From: Euonymus europaeus
Lineage: Eukaryota; Streptophyta; Magnoliopsida; Celastrales; Celastraceae
DNA length: 64,000 nucleotides
Assembly: GCA_963580455.1 (NCBI GenBank)
Contig: OY756958.1
Location: 5,778,501-5,842,500, forward strand
Direction of reading: 5' to 3'
A model generated the notes under the pieces. The model saw nothing but the letters and a program-made list of their open reading frames with translations, was not told the origin of the DNA and ran no database searches. A program made the position numbers and the translations under genes. Every line of letters begins with the position of its first letter. The first letter of the stretch is position 1. Below, in pieces: positions 1 to 10,689 of the stretch.

Positions 1-689
1 AGTCATCTGTGCTCACAATGCAACCAATAATCGTGCAAATCAAACCTAACCTTGAAATTAGCAACACAACAATACAAGAACGTCACATTTAACAGGAATG
101 AACAAACACTTAGCCAAGCTATTCCATGCACGTGTAGGTTCGTGGCCATTTGAGGAACTGTACCAATACACATGCACTGAAGACAAATTCGCACCACATA
201 TCAGCACTTAATAAACATCATGCCAAATGGTGGGTCGATATGTAACAGTTATTAGACATAATCAACTTGCACTTACTTGTTGAACTACACCTTTTTAAAA
301 CTATAAACCTTCACTGCCATATCTTTCCTAGTCCACCACGAGTCCCCTTAGCAAACTAAGAAATTCATATTTAAAGCTCTTAAACTAGGGTTATTCATCT
401 ACTTACTTTCCTGCTTGAGTGGAGTGTAAAACAAAGGTCTGAGATTTCGTCTCCCCCTCTAGCTCTCCTCTCCCTTGCCGCCCCTCTTTTTCTTCCTTTG
501 CCTCCCCCTTCCCTATTATAAACCATAATTCATATATGTTTTCCTTGGGTCCATCCCTCTCTAAATGGGCCACCATTACTCCTTTAGTAAAATTACAAAC
601 ACTGGGCCTCTATTACTCTTACATAACAATAGCACTACAATTGATTTTGAGCTTTTGCATAGTATGAGTATGAAATAAAGGGGTCATAC
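1..689. other. Intergenic, no gene seen
   Basis: I see no supportable gene here. Open frames are short and lack a recognisable motif. The stretch has a C/T-rich patch near 450-510 and is otherwise AT-rich non-coding DNA. Confidence 0.5.
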
Positions 690-1808
690 AAATTACATGG
701 AAGTGACGCTAGATATGTGCAAGGCTTATGAAAAAATGGAATGGTCATTTGTTCATATGGTGATGTTCAAAATGGGTTTCAACCCCCGAAGTGGAGATCC
801 TGGATTATGGAGTGCATTACCTCGATAACATATGTGATTGTCGTAAATGGTGAACCTGGGGACATTTTTCTCCTTCTAGTGGCCTACGCTAAGGTTATCC
901 TCTCTCTCCCATGATATTTGTTCTTTTTGTGTTGATATTCTAAGTTTTTATATTGGTCGGGCAATGGAGAAAAAAGAAATATCGTGGTTTTCCATTCGTG
1001 CGTGGGTCGTTGCTTGTTTCACTTTTTTTTGACAAACGATAGTGTGATATTTTGTAGAGCTACTACAAATGACTGGATCTGTGTTCGTAAGATTTTGTTA
1101 TTAAATGAAAGGCAATCCGGCTAGAAACTGAATGTTGAGAAGAGGGCCTTCTTTTTTAGCAAGCACATGTCTATTTGGAATTTTCATGAAGTATCTAATT
1201 GGTGTACAAGAGATAAAATCCTTTGAATCATAGTTGGGGTTGCTGTCTTTGGTTAGTAGATCCAAAATGAAAGCCTTAGAATTTATTGTAGATCATTTGA
1301 AGCAGAAAGTAAATAATTGAAAGCGCAAATTCCTATCGTACGCACGCTGGGCAAGAGGTCCTTATCAAGTCGGTACTGTTGCAATCCATTCCTACTCATG
1401 GGATGCAAATTTTTAGGTACCCTATAAAAATATGTCAAGAAATTGATCAAGTTTTGAGGACCTTTTTGTGGCGTGGTTTGACAAGGGAGAAACATAAGGT
1501 GTCTTGGGCATCATGGGAGAAAGTATGCTGGCCCAAGAAGGGAGGGGGGTTGGGTTTCTACTGCTCCTCTTCCTTTAGTGAGGCATTTCTTGCAAAGCAA
1601 TGTTGGGAGATTGTTAAATACATCTGGTTTAATATGAAGAATTAGGGATAGGCGATCGGTGAGGATTTGGAAGATAGATGGATGGGGCGCCATCGTGCTT
1701 GGGTGGATACTTATTCTCAGTTTGGTTTTTCAGAGGATGATAAAGTACAAGCTCTTGTAGAAGAGACGTCGGGTTGTGGCCCATACTTTTATTAGTTGAA
1801 TTAATACA
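690..1808 (+). pseudogene. LINE (non-LTR retrotransposon) reverse transcriptase remnant, 5' part
   Basis: Scattered frames read like the plant L1-type reverse transcriptase. Near 700-770 there is a 'DMCKAYEKMEWSF' segment, matching the family motif DMSKAYDRVEWSF. Around 1030-1060 a 'DSVIFCRA' segment corresponds to the FADDSLIF catalytic block, but the first Asp context is lost. From 1379 a longer frame reads IPTHGMQIFRYPIKICQEID, then FLWRG and WEKVCWPKKGGGLGF, which is the region after the RT domain. The frames are broken by stops and shifts, so the copy is dead. Its downstream half resumes at about 3385 after an LTR-like insertion. The family call is firm; the exact 5' boundary is not visible. 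Confidence 0.75.
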
Positions 1809-3349
1809 TGACAATTTTTTTTTATATTTGATATTTCTATTTATTATTTATGTTAAATATGTCCGTAGATATTTGTTAGAGATCTCATTCTCAAGAGTTG
1901 AGAATATGAGTGACAAGTGATCTCTAGTATAAATATCTTAAATAAAATTTCTAATCGTAAAATTATTAATTAGACAATAATAATTCGGAAGATTAACATA
2001 CTGTTTGTTTCCTATTATGTTAGGATTGTGAGTCTCATGCAATTTAATATGAGATATTAGAACAAACAATATGAAAGATTTATTGTTGAATAAATGCTTC
2101 GAACATAACTTGCTAAATAATGAACCACATGGAGGTTTATTTCATTGTCAATCATTTATTATTTATTTATGATTGTATAAATAATTCTTAGACCTGAGAT
2201 GACATATTAGTCTTGTATATGAGTGATTGAATTTTGTCAATGCTGGAAATATTTATTCATTGAATAAATATTGATATTCGATGGATTCAATTAGTTATGT
2301 ATGGAGACTTGTGTGCAGTAAACAAGAGATTCATCGCCTCGAAATAAACGAGAAGAATATCCTATATGATCCAGATATTTATTGACACAGAAAATCCTTG
2401 GCCGAGGTGAAATGATTAAATGAAAATGTTGTTTTCATTAATTATTCGTTTGTCAATAAATTATTGGATCTGACATATAATTTAGTTAGTGGATTTGACG
2501 GATATCCATGATCCTCACTCAATTGAGATATTGTACAGTGGAAGGATTTAATTACATGGTAATCATAATTAAAGGTTCATATGAAAGTATTCATCGCTGA
2601 TTGGGTAGTCACGATATGTTGCTAGGTGTTACTCTTGATTTATAAGAAATGATTAAAATGTGTTTTAATTAATATCAAAGAGTTTGATATTACTCTTATT
2701 GTCAATCGGTAATAAACCTAGAAAGTCACACATAAAGAATCACAGGTTAAGGTTGGAAAAGAGAATAATTGTGTAAATTCGATAATTAAATACGGGTTTA
2801 TTGTAAACCGGATTGGGTCCAATTGATTAAAAGACACGGCTAGCACATTTGTCATTAACTAAAGATGGGGGCCATGATTTAATTAATATTATATTATATT
2901 ATAATAATATGTTATTATAATATATATATAGAATAATATATCATATATTCATTATGATAGTAGTTGCCGACACAATTGGTTGAATTGTGTCGACAGTTCT
3001 ATTTTAAAATGAATGTGTAATTTCATTTTATGATGATGAATGTGTATTGGATACACAGCCATACAAAAATACACAACACTTCTTCATTATGTACTGATTA
3101 GAGAATCAGTTGAAATAAAACTTTCTAATTTTAGAAACTTTTCAATGATAGCTTAGCTTGTGATTCCCGTGGAAGGACTAGAGGCTCTGTACGATTGGAG
3201 TTCTACTGGTGGTATTGTTTGTTTAAGCATGACACAAGAGGATTTCATATGATTGGAGTACCAGACAAATTGTTGGTACAAGCACGCTACAAGAGGTAAA
3301 TTTTTTTGTAGTATTTCCGCTGCGTATTTTCGTATACCGTTTGCTAACA
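1809..3349 (+). repeat. LTR-like insertion (about 1.54 kb) splitting the LINE
   Basis: An AT-rich block beginning TG (1809) and ending CA (3349) separates the two LINE halves. It is followed directly by GGTATCATAGAGC, a degenerate form of the copia primer-binding site TGGTATCAGAGC. I infer a single LTR left with its primer-binding site after loss of the rest of the element. No second LTR and no target duplication were found, so the 5' edge is approximate. Confidence 0.5.
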
Positions 3350-3363
3350 GGTATCATAGAGCT
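3350..3363 (+). other. Degenerate primer-binding site (tRNA-iMet type)
   Basis: GGTATCATAGAGCT immediately follows the CA end of the LTR-like block and matches the Ty1-copia initiator-Met site with one inserted A and a missing leading T. It supports reading 1809-3349 as a 5' LTR. Confidence 0.5.
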
Positions 3364-3384
3364 AGATCCATTGATAGAGAATCA

Positions 3385-3973
3385 GAAGCCCCATCGTCTT
3401 TACCGAAAGTAACTGAGTTCTTGTGGTCATCCGTTTGGTCTTTGAAAGCTCATCCTTCGACCCAAGTATTCATCTGGCGAGTCTTATCAAATGCTCTTCC
3501 ATCTTATGCCAATCTTTTTCGTAGAAGAATTATTTCTAATGCTCTTTGTATGGTGTGTAAAAAGGAGGTGGAGTCGAGCATCCACTTACTATGGCAGTAT
3601 GAATTTTCAGTAGTAAGGGTGTTTAGTCTAAGTTCTAATTTGATCTGAAAATCCAGTCTTCTTTCCCAGATGTGGAGCAACTTTGGTTGACGACAATGGA
3701 TAAATTATCAAGCTCTGATTTGGCTATCTTGGCATCAACGTTCCGCCTTATATGGTATCGACGTAATTCATTCCTCCATGAGAATGTTTATATGTCAGCA
3801 GCCCAATTGTCAAATTTTCCTCGTACTAATGTACTCTTTAGTCCACTATTTGTGCCTACCAGCTCGTGTATGGGCGCTTTAATGGTTGAGAAAATTGTGA
3901 GATGGAATCTACAGGAGAGGGACTTATTGAAAGTGAATTGGGATGCTGCCAAAAGCCCAAACAGAACCTTTTG
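3385..3973 (+). pseudogene. LINE remnant, 3' part (zf-RVT and RNase H-like)
   Basis: Frame 3253-3648 contains LWSSVWSLKAHPSTQVFIWR followed by LPSYANLFRRRIISNALCMVCKKEVESSIHLLW. This is the zinc-binding region (CxxC...H) that follows the RT in plant LINEs. A second frame (3672-3974) has STFRLIWYRRNSFLHEN and ends with LLKVNWDAA, the start of the LINE RNase H domain. A stop at about 3646 and a frame change separate them. This continues the copy at 690-1808. It ends just upstream of the copia insertion at 4066. Confidence 0.75.
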
Positions 3974-4065
3974 AAAGAAAATACCACCAACGATATCACA
4001 CCACCACTAGTCCCTATACCACAAATGAAATCAAATCAACCTCTAGATACCAGACCTAGAGTATA

Positions 4066-4576
4066 TGATGGGTTCATACCCATAAATTGTCCAAGAGCAT
4101 GTAGCCACTAAACCAAGTTTTTGGTTCAAGAATGGTGTGCCACCCACCAACCACTAACCAACCAAGCCACCATTTTCTTCAAAGTTTAACACCTCCTTTT
4201 GTTGATTGTTGTTTGTCAATTCTTTATTCAAAATGTGTGTACTTGTTTTGTTCATACTTGTGTTAGTATCTTTATAAATAGAAGGGTATGTGTGTGCCAT
4301 AGGAAGAGTGGTAGAGAGTAAGAAAATGGTGCAGTGAGAAAGAAAAAAAAGAAAAAAAAACGGAGAGTTTCTTGTGAAAGAGTTCTGGTGCAAGTAGAGG
4401 CACCGATGAGTGAGTGTGAGTTGAGTTTGTGTTCTCCTCCTCCTATATTATCTCTAAATAAGAGTGTTTCTCTCTCCCGTAGACGTAGGTCGTTAGTGAC
4501 CGAACCACGTATATCTTGATATTTCTTTCGTTTTGGTTTTCGTTGTTAATGTCATATTGATCCGGTATCCTCAACA
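4066..4576 (+). repeat. 5' LTR of copia element
   Basis: 511 bp, TG...CA termini, near-identical to 9199-9718. A TATA-like CTTTATAAATAG lies near 4269-4280, consistent with the U3 promoter. Confidence 0.93.
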
Positions 4577-4578
4577 AG

Positions 4579-4590
4579 TGGTATCAGAGC
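4579..4590 (+). other. Primer-binding site, tRNA-iMet
   Basis: TGGTATCAGAGC two bases after the 5' LTR is the standard copia initiator-Met primer site. Confidence 0.9.
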
Positions 4591-4974
4591 TAGAGGTTCG
4601 GATTTCCAGCTACCGAAAATCTTCCCAGACAGAAAAGAGCAACTTTTGCTATCGGGTCAATTTTTTGACTTCAACGAAATCCAGTTTTTAACATATCCAA
4701 GTGTTCTCCATCATCATACGAGTCTCCTAGTTTAAAAATCATCGCAAACAAACGTCGGGGTGAGCCACACTCTCCCTTTGAAATTTTGAAGTACCATTCA
4801 CGTATCTGAAAGTTGAAGACGAAGCCACGTCATCCGCCACGTCAGCAAGTCGACCACGTCACCAGTACAAATCATCACTGCCACGTCATCAAACGACGTT
4901 AGTTGACTGTTAGTTGACCATTAGTCAACAGTTAAGTCCGGTTCAAGTTGTAGAAACTTTGACCGGTCGATTCA

Positions 4975-7900
4975 GTGTTTTTCGGACCAGTTTTCAGGAA
5001 GGTCAGACCGGTTCTCAAGATTTTCAACCCTTCCGGACGCAACCGTGCTATCGATTTGGAGATTCCACTCCAAAATTTTGGTGTTGCTCGATTTAGCTTG
5101 AAATCGAAATTTTTTCAATGGAAGCTTCTACAATCATCGAGAGTCATGATGAAGTTGACACCTACAAATTATGCACTATGGAAATCTCGGATGGAGGATT
5201 TCCTAAATTATAGAGATATGACAGATCCCTTGGAGAATGAAGGGAAGAAGCCGGATGAAATTAAAGATGTGGAATGGATGAAGAAAAACAAGAAAACGAT
5301 CGGTCAAATCCAAAATTGGATCGATCATAGTGTTTTTCACCATGTTGCACAAGAAACAAGTGCATATGATCTCTGGAAGAAGCTGGAGAGCATGCACCAA
5401 GACTGCTCATAATAAATCTCTCTTGGTTAGACGTCTTGTCAAATTGAAATTGAAAAATGGTACTTCTGTAGCTGACCACACCAATGAGTTCCAGAACTTG
5501 GTGAATCGGCTTGTAGCTGTCAAGTTCATTCTTAAAGATGAAGATCAAGCCCTACTACTTCTCAGTTCCTTACCAGACAGTTGGGAGACACTGGTGGTCT
5601 CCCTCAGTAACTCTGCACCCGGAGGCAAACTTACCATGGAAATGGTCTCCGATACTTTATTCAACGAGGAGTCTCAAAGAAAGGAATTGGGCATAGACCA
5701 ATCTCATGCCCTTGTTACTGAAAGCAGAGGACGACCTCAGGGGAGAGGCAGGAGTAGAGGAATGAGTAAAAGCCAATAACAAAACCAGGATTATGGAAAG
5801 TCCACCGACGACAGAAGACAACAAAAGGCAAGTACAAATGTTACTACTGCGGCATTGAAGGCCACATAAAGAAGAATTGCCAGAAGTTACAACGGGAGCA
5901 AGGTCAGAATAGCTCCGATTCAAAGAATGAAAGTGGTGAAACTCTAGTCACCATTTCGGAGGATATAGCACTACTCTCTTGCAGTGAAGAGACGTGCCTA
6001 CATGCAGCGAAGAGAAGTGCTTACATGTAGCAAGCCACGATCCTGAGTGGATGATTGACACTACTGCATCACACCACGCCACTCCACAAAGTGATTTCTT
6101 CACTTTGTACAAAACCGGTGATTTTGGTACAGTGAAGAGAGCAACAATAGTTTTGCCAAGATTGTGGCCATTGGTGATGTGCATGTCAAGACGAATCTTG
6201 GATGTGCTATGGTGTTGAAGGACGTCCGACACGTCCCAGACCTCCGGTTCTATTTTATTGCCGTGAATGCTCTTGATAAACAGGGCTATCACAATCATTT
6301 CGGCAATGACACCTGGAAGTTGATGAAAGGTGCTTTGACTTATGCCTGATGACATTTTTTGGCACATTGTATGGAACACAAGCCAACCTATGTTCAGAAA
6401 GCATCAATGCTGTGGAGGAAGAGACTTCTCCAAATCTTTGGCACAAGAGACTAGGTCATATGGGAGAAAAAAGGTTGTCCACCCTGTCAAAGAAGGCACT
6501 CATCAAAGTATCTAAAGATATTCCGCTGAACCCATATGATCATTGCTTATTCAGGAAGCAGCACAGAGTCTCATTCAATACATCTTACATGAAAAGGTTA
6601 GAGTTGCTGAGTTTGGTACACTCTGATGTCTGTGGTCCTCTAGAAGAAGAGTCTTTGGGAGGTAACGGATATTTTCTGACCTTTACTGATGATGCTTCAA
6701 GGAATGTGTGGGTATATTTTCTCAAAATCAAAGATCATGTGTTCGAGAATTTCAACAATTTTCACGCTATGTTGGAAAGGGAGACCAGAAAGAAGTTAAA
6801 GTGCTCCGATTAGATAATGGAGGCGAGTATGTTTCCAGGGAGTTTGAAGCATACTGTGCTGAATGCGGTATTCGGCACGAGAAGACGGTCCCACGTACCC
6901 ACAACATAATGGTGTGGCCGAGAGGATGAATTGGACAATTATCGAACGAGCAAAGTGTATGCTGAGTATGGCAAAACTGCCAAAGCCATTCTGGGGTGAA
7001 GTAGTTTGTGTGGCCCGTTACTTGAACAACATATCACCGTCAGCACCGTTGAATTTTGAAATTCCGGAGAAGGTAAGGTCTGGATGAAATATTTCTTACT
7101 CTCACTTGAAAGTATTTGGGTGCGAAGCTTTTGCACATATATCCAAGGAGTAGCGACATAAGCTTGACAGCAGATCCACTCATTGCATTTTCATTAGATA
7201 TGAAGATGATAAATTCGGATACAGACCGTGGGAACCAACTGATAAGAAGGTTATCAGAAACAGGGATGTTGTATTCCACGAGAATGAAGTGTTTGAAGAC
7301 TTGGAAAAATCCACCAAGTCCAATGTTCCTAGTGTTGCAAACACTATCCCAGATCTTGCACTAGTGATTCCTGTAGATAATGATAAATTGCAGGAGGAAG
7401 ATCTAGAAGAAGATCATACAGAAGGTGTTGAGCAGGGGGAGCCACAACCTCCTCCTCCAGAAGCTGTAGAACCAGCACAACCTCATCCAGTTGAAGCACC
7501 TCAGGTAGAAAAATCTCTGAGGGGTAGTACTCTGATTCCATCAAGAAGATATCCGGATTCAGACTATATTCTGCGTACTGATGAGAGGGAGCCAGAGAGT
7601 TTTCAAGAAGCTCACACTCATGCTGAAAGTAGTGAGTGGATGCAAGCTATGCAATAAGAGATGAATTCCTTGTAGAAAAACCAAACTTATGAGTTGGTGA
7701 AACTTCCTAAAGGGAAGAAAGCGCTGCAGAACAAATGGGTATTCAAGCTGAAGAAATATGGCAGCGGAAAGCTTGTGAAGTACAAAGCTTGGTTGGTCGT
7801 CAAAGGATTTCAACAGAAGAAAGGAGTTGACTTTGACTAGATTTTCTCACCAGTGGTGAAGATGACATCCATCCGAGTCATACTTGGGTTAGTAGCAACT

Positions 7901-9150
7901 ATGAATCTGGAGCTTGAGCAAATGAATGTAAAGACAGCATTTCTCCATGGTGATTTGGAGAAAGAAATTTACATGGTGCAACCAGAAGGCTTCGAAATTC
8001 CTAAAAAGAAGCACTTGGTCTGTAAACTACAGAACAGTCTCTACGACCTCAAGCAAGCGCCGAGACAGTGGTACATAAATTTTGACTAATTCATGATGGG
8101 TCATGGTTACAAAAAGACTGCGGCAGACCAGTGTGTTTATGTCCAAAAGTTCCCAGACGGTAATTTTGTCATATTACTGCTCTATGTGGATGACATGTTA
8201 ATTGTTGGCCAGGATGTAGTCATGATTAACAGTTTGAAAGCCCAGCTATTCCAGTTCTTTGACATGAAGGACTTAGGTCCAGCTTAGCAGATACTGGGTA
8301 TGAAGATTGTTCGTGACAGGAAAGCCAATAAATTGTGGCTGTCACAGGAAACCTATGTTCAACGGGTGCTTGAAAGGTTCAACTTGAAGAATGTGAAGTC
8401 GGTTACCACTCCACTAGGTAACCATTTCCAGCTGAGCAAGAAATCTTGTCCTTCATCAGAGAAGGAGATTGAAGAGATGGATGCAGTCTCATACTCTTCA
8501 GTAGTCAGTAGTCTGATGTACGCAATGATGTGTACAAGATCAGATATTGCTCACGTTGTTGGTGTTGTGAGCAAATTCTTTTTCAATCCAGGGAAAGAAC
8601 ATTGGGAGGCTATTAAATGGATTCTCAGGTACCTAAAGGGTACGTTAAAGCTATACTTGTGCTTTAGGGGAGCATATCCAGTTTTGGATGGCTATCCTGA
8701 TTCAGATATGGCCGGTGATCTTGACAGTAGGAAATCTACTTCAAGGTATGTTTTCACTTTTGCAGGGGGAGCTGTTTCATGGCAGTCTAAACTGCAGAAG
8801 TGTGTTGATTTATCTACAACAGAAGCAGAGTATATTGCTGCAGTGGAAGCTGATAAATAAATGTTGTGGTTGAAGAGGTTTCTGCAGGAACTGGGTATTA
8901 ATCCGGAGGAATACAGGATACATTGTGACAGTCAGAGTGCTCTAGACTTGAGCAAGAACTCCATGTACCATTCCCGCACAAAGCATATTGATATTCGCTA
9001 TCACTAAATACGCGAAGTGATTGAAGAACAGTTGTTGAAGCTTGGGAAGATTCACACTAACGAGAATCCAGCAGACATGTTAACAAAGGTGGTTACTTGC
9101 GAAAAACTTGAGCTATGTCGGGACATAGCCGGGATCATGAACAGCAACTG
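4975..9150 (+). pseudogene. Copia gag-pol polyprotein, inactivated
   Basis: Gag reads KLTPTNYALWKSRMEDFL, with a frameshift near 5400, then LLLLSSLPDSWETLVVSLSN. A CX2CX4HX4C zinc knuckle (CYYCGIEGHIKKNC) lies near 5840-5880. The protease has WMIDTTASHH in place of the usual DS/TGASHH. Integrase shows [25 protein letters not shown] and an HNGVAERMN block, split over three frames (6349-7087). RT runs from about 7680 with NVKTAFLHGDLEKEIYM and the catalytic LLYVDDMLIVG; RNase H follows with STTEAEYIAAVEA and TKHIDIRYH. In-frame stops are visible at 7655, 7838, 8087, 8285, 8858 and 9005, plus frameshifts in gag and integrase. The probable gag ATG at 5118 is out of frame with the main gag frame. 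The domain order fixes the superfamily; function is lost. Confidence 0.92.
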
Positions 9151-9186
9151 AAGATAGACAAGTTGTTTTCTCCTCCTATGGGTATG

Positions 9187-9197
9187 AAGGGGGAGAA
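9187..9197 (+). other. Polypurine tract
   Basis: AAGGGGGAGAA sits one base upstream of the 3' LTR, the expected position for plus-strand priming. Confidence 0.85.
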
Positions 9198-9198
9198 T

Positions 9199-9718
9199 TG
9201 ATGGGTTCATACCCATAAATTGTCAAAGAAGCATGCAGCCACCAAACCAAGTTTTTGGTTCAAGAATGGTGTGCCACCCACCACCCACCAACCACCAACC
9301 ACTCACTAACCAAGCCACCATTTTCTTCAAAGTTTGGCACCTCCTTTTGTTGATTATTGTTTGTCAATTCTTTGTTCAAAATGTGTATACTTGTTGTGTT
9401 CATACTTGTGTTTATATCTCTATAAATAGAAGGGTATGTGTGTGCCATAGGAAGAGTGGTAGAGAGTAAGAAAGTGGTGCAGTGAGAAAGAAAAGAAAAA
9501 AACAGAGAGTTTCTTGTGAAAGGGTTCTGGTGCAAGTAGAGGCACCGATGAGTGAGTGTGAGTTGAGTTTGTGTTCTCCTCCTCCTGTATTATCTCTAAA
9601 TAAGAGTGTTTCTCTCTCCCATGGACGTAGGTCGTTAGTGACCGAACCACATATATCTCGATATTTCTTTCGTTTTGGTTTTTGTCGTTAATGTCATATT
9701 GATCCGGTATCCTCAACA
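9199..9718 (+). repeat. 3' LTR of copia element
   Basis: 520 bp copy of 4066-4576, slightly longer through a CCACCCACCAACC expansion near 9278-9305. It is followed by the GTATA duplication. Confidence 0.93.
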
Positions 9719-9723
9719 GTATA

Positions 9724-10689
9724 CCAGAAACACAAACATGAGAAAATCGCAACCAGAAAGACAAAAAGGTATAAAATTTGAACCTGTAGAGATGATTCGA
9801 TTTGAAGAAGGATAAAATTGCGACTATTTGATTGAAGAAACCACATGCAGAGACAATTCAATTTAAGAAGGAGAAACTCACAACAAAGAAGGAATATGGG
9901 TCGTCATACCTATAGAGATTATATGAACACAAACAAAGTTAAGGCTGAGCTTGAGTTGCATGTTGTAGGGTTGTGCTTTCAGTAGCAATTGCAAGCCCTA
10001 GCGATGTTTTGTGGCTTTAGACGAACAAACATTCAGGTGTTTTAAGTTACGAATCATGTCGCATCACGAGTCAAAGGTTCATTCAAGGCGTGTCGAGGCT
10101 AGGTTGACTATTCCAACTTAGTCAACACGTGTCAGACTCAAACTCAGGCAAGTCAAGCTTGCGTCCAAACTCAGTTAGCATTCGATGTGGATTCGTTGAC
10201 CATTTTGCCGAGTCGATACTTCCTTGTATATACTGCAAACGATAATAATTATCCATGTTAAAATTACTTGTAGTAGCAAGTATGATTATATTAATATAAT
10301 CAAAGAGGAGAGATTTTCAAATAATTTTCTTAAGTTCAGATAGAACTTCCTTCATTTTTTTATTACAAAATAAAGATTACATAACTTTTTATTACAAAAT
10401 AAAGATTACATAACGTACATATATAACGTACATATATACGAGATCGATACATTGTCTTCCCAATAATATCAGGAGTGATGGGTCATCTAGATTAATAATG
10501 ATATTTCAGTAGTGTGGTGGATCATCCATATTCATAACAATATTTCATTTGTCACAATCCGATATTTATAGATGGATACACGTTATTACTGAACAGGCCA
10601 TAAATGCATCTGCAAATGAAAAATTAAATCCTCTACCTGTTCCCCAGATGAAGCAAAAAAAAAAAAAACAGATATTACAGGTTGCAGAT
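9724..10689. other. Intergenic, with short tandem duplication
   Basis: No gene seen. Near 10356-10438 a 29-bp unit (TTTTTATTACAAAATAAAG plus ATTACATAAC) occurs twice in tandem, followed by a doubled ACGTACATATATA motif. The region ends at the stop codon of the minus-strand hydrolase gene, so its right part probably holds that gene's 3' UTR and poly(A) region. Confidence 0.5.

Larger units (their letters stand above)
4066..9718 (+). mobile_element. Full-length Ty1-copia LTR retrotransposon, target duplication GTATA
   Basis: The element has two directly repeated LTRs (4066-4576 and 9199-9718), both starting TGATGGGTTC and ending CCTCAACA. There is a tRNA-iMet primer-binding site after the 5' LTR and a polypurine tract before the 3' LTR. 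A perfect 5-bp duplication GTATA flanks it at 4061-4065 and 9719-9723. Internal domains run gag, protease, integrase, RT, RNase H, the copia order. Wording of the motifs is close to the Tnt1/Tork group (inference). The LTRs differ by several substitutions and a short CCACC-rich indel, so insertion was not very recent. The coding region is dead, so movement would need proteins supplied in trans. Confidence 0.95.
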
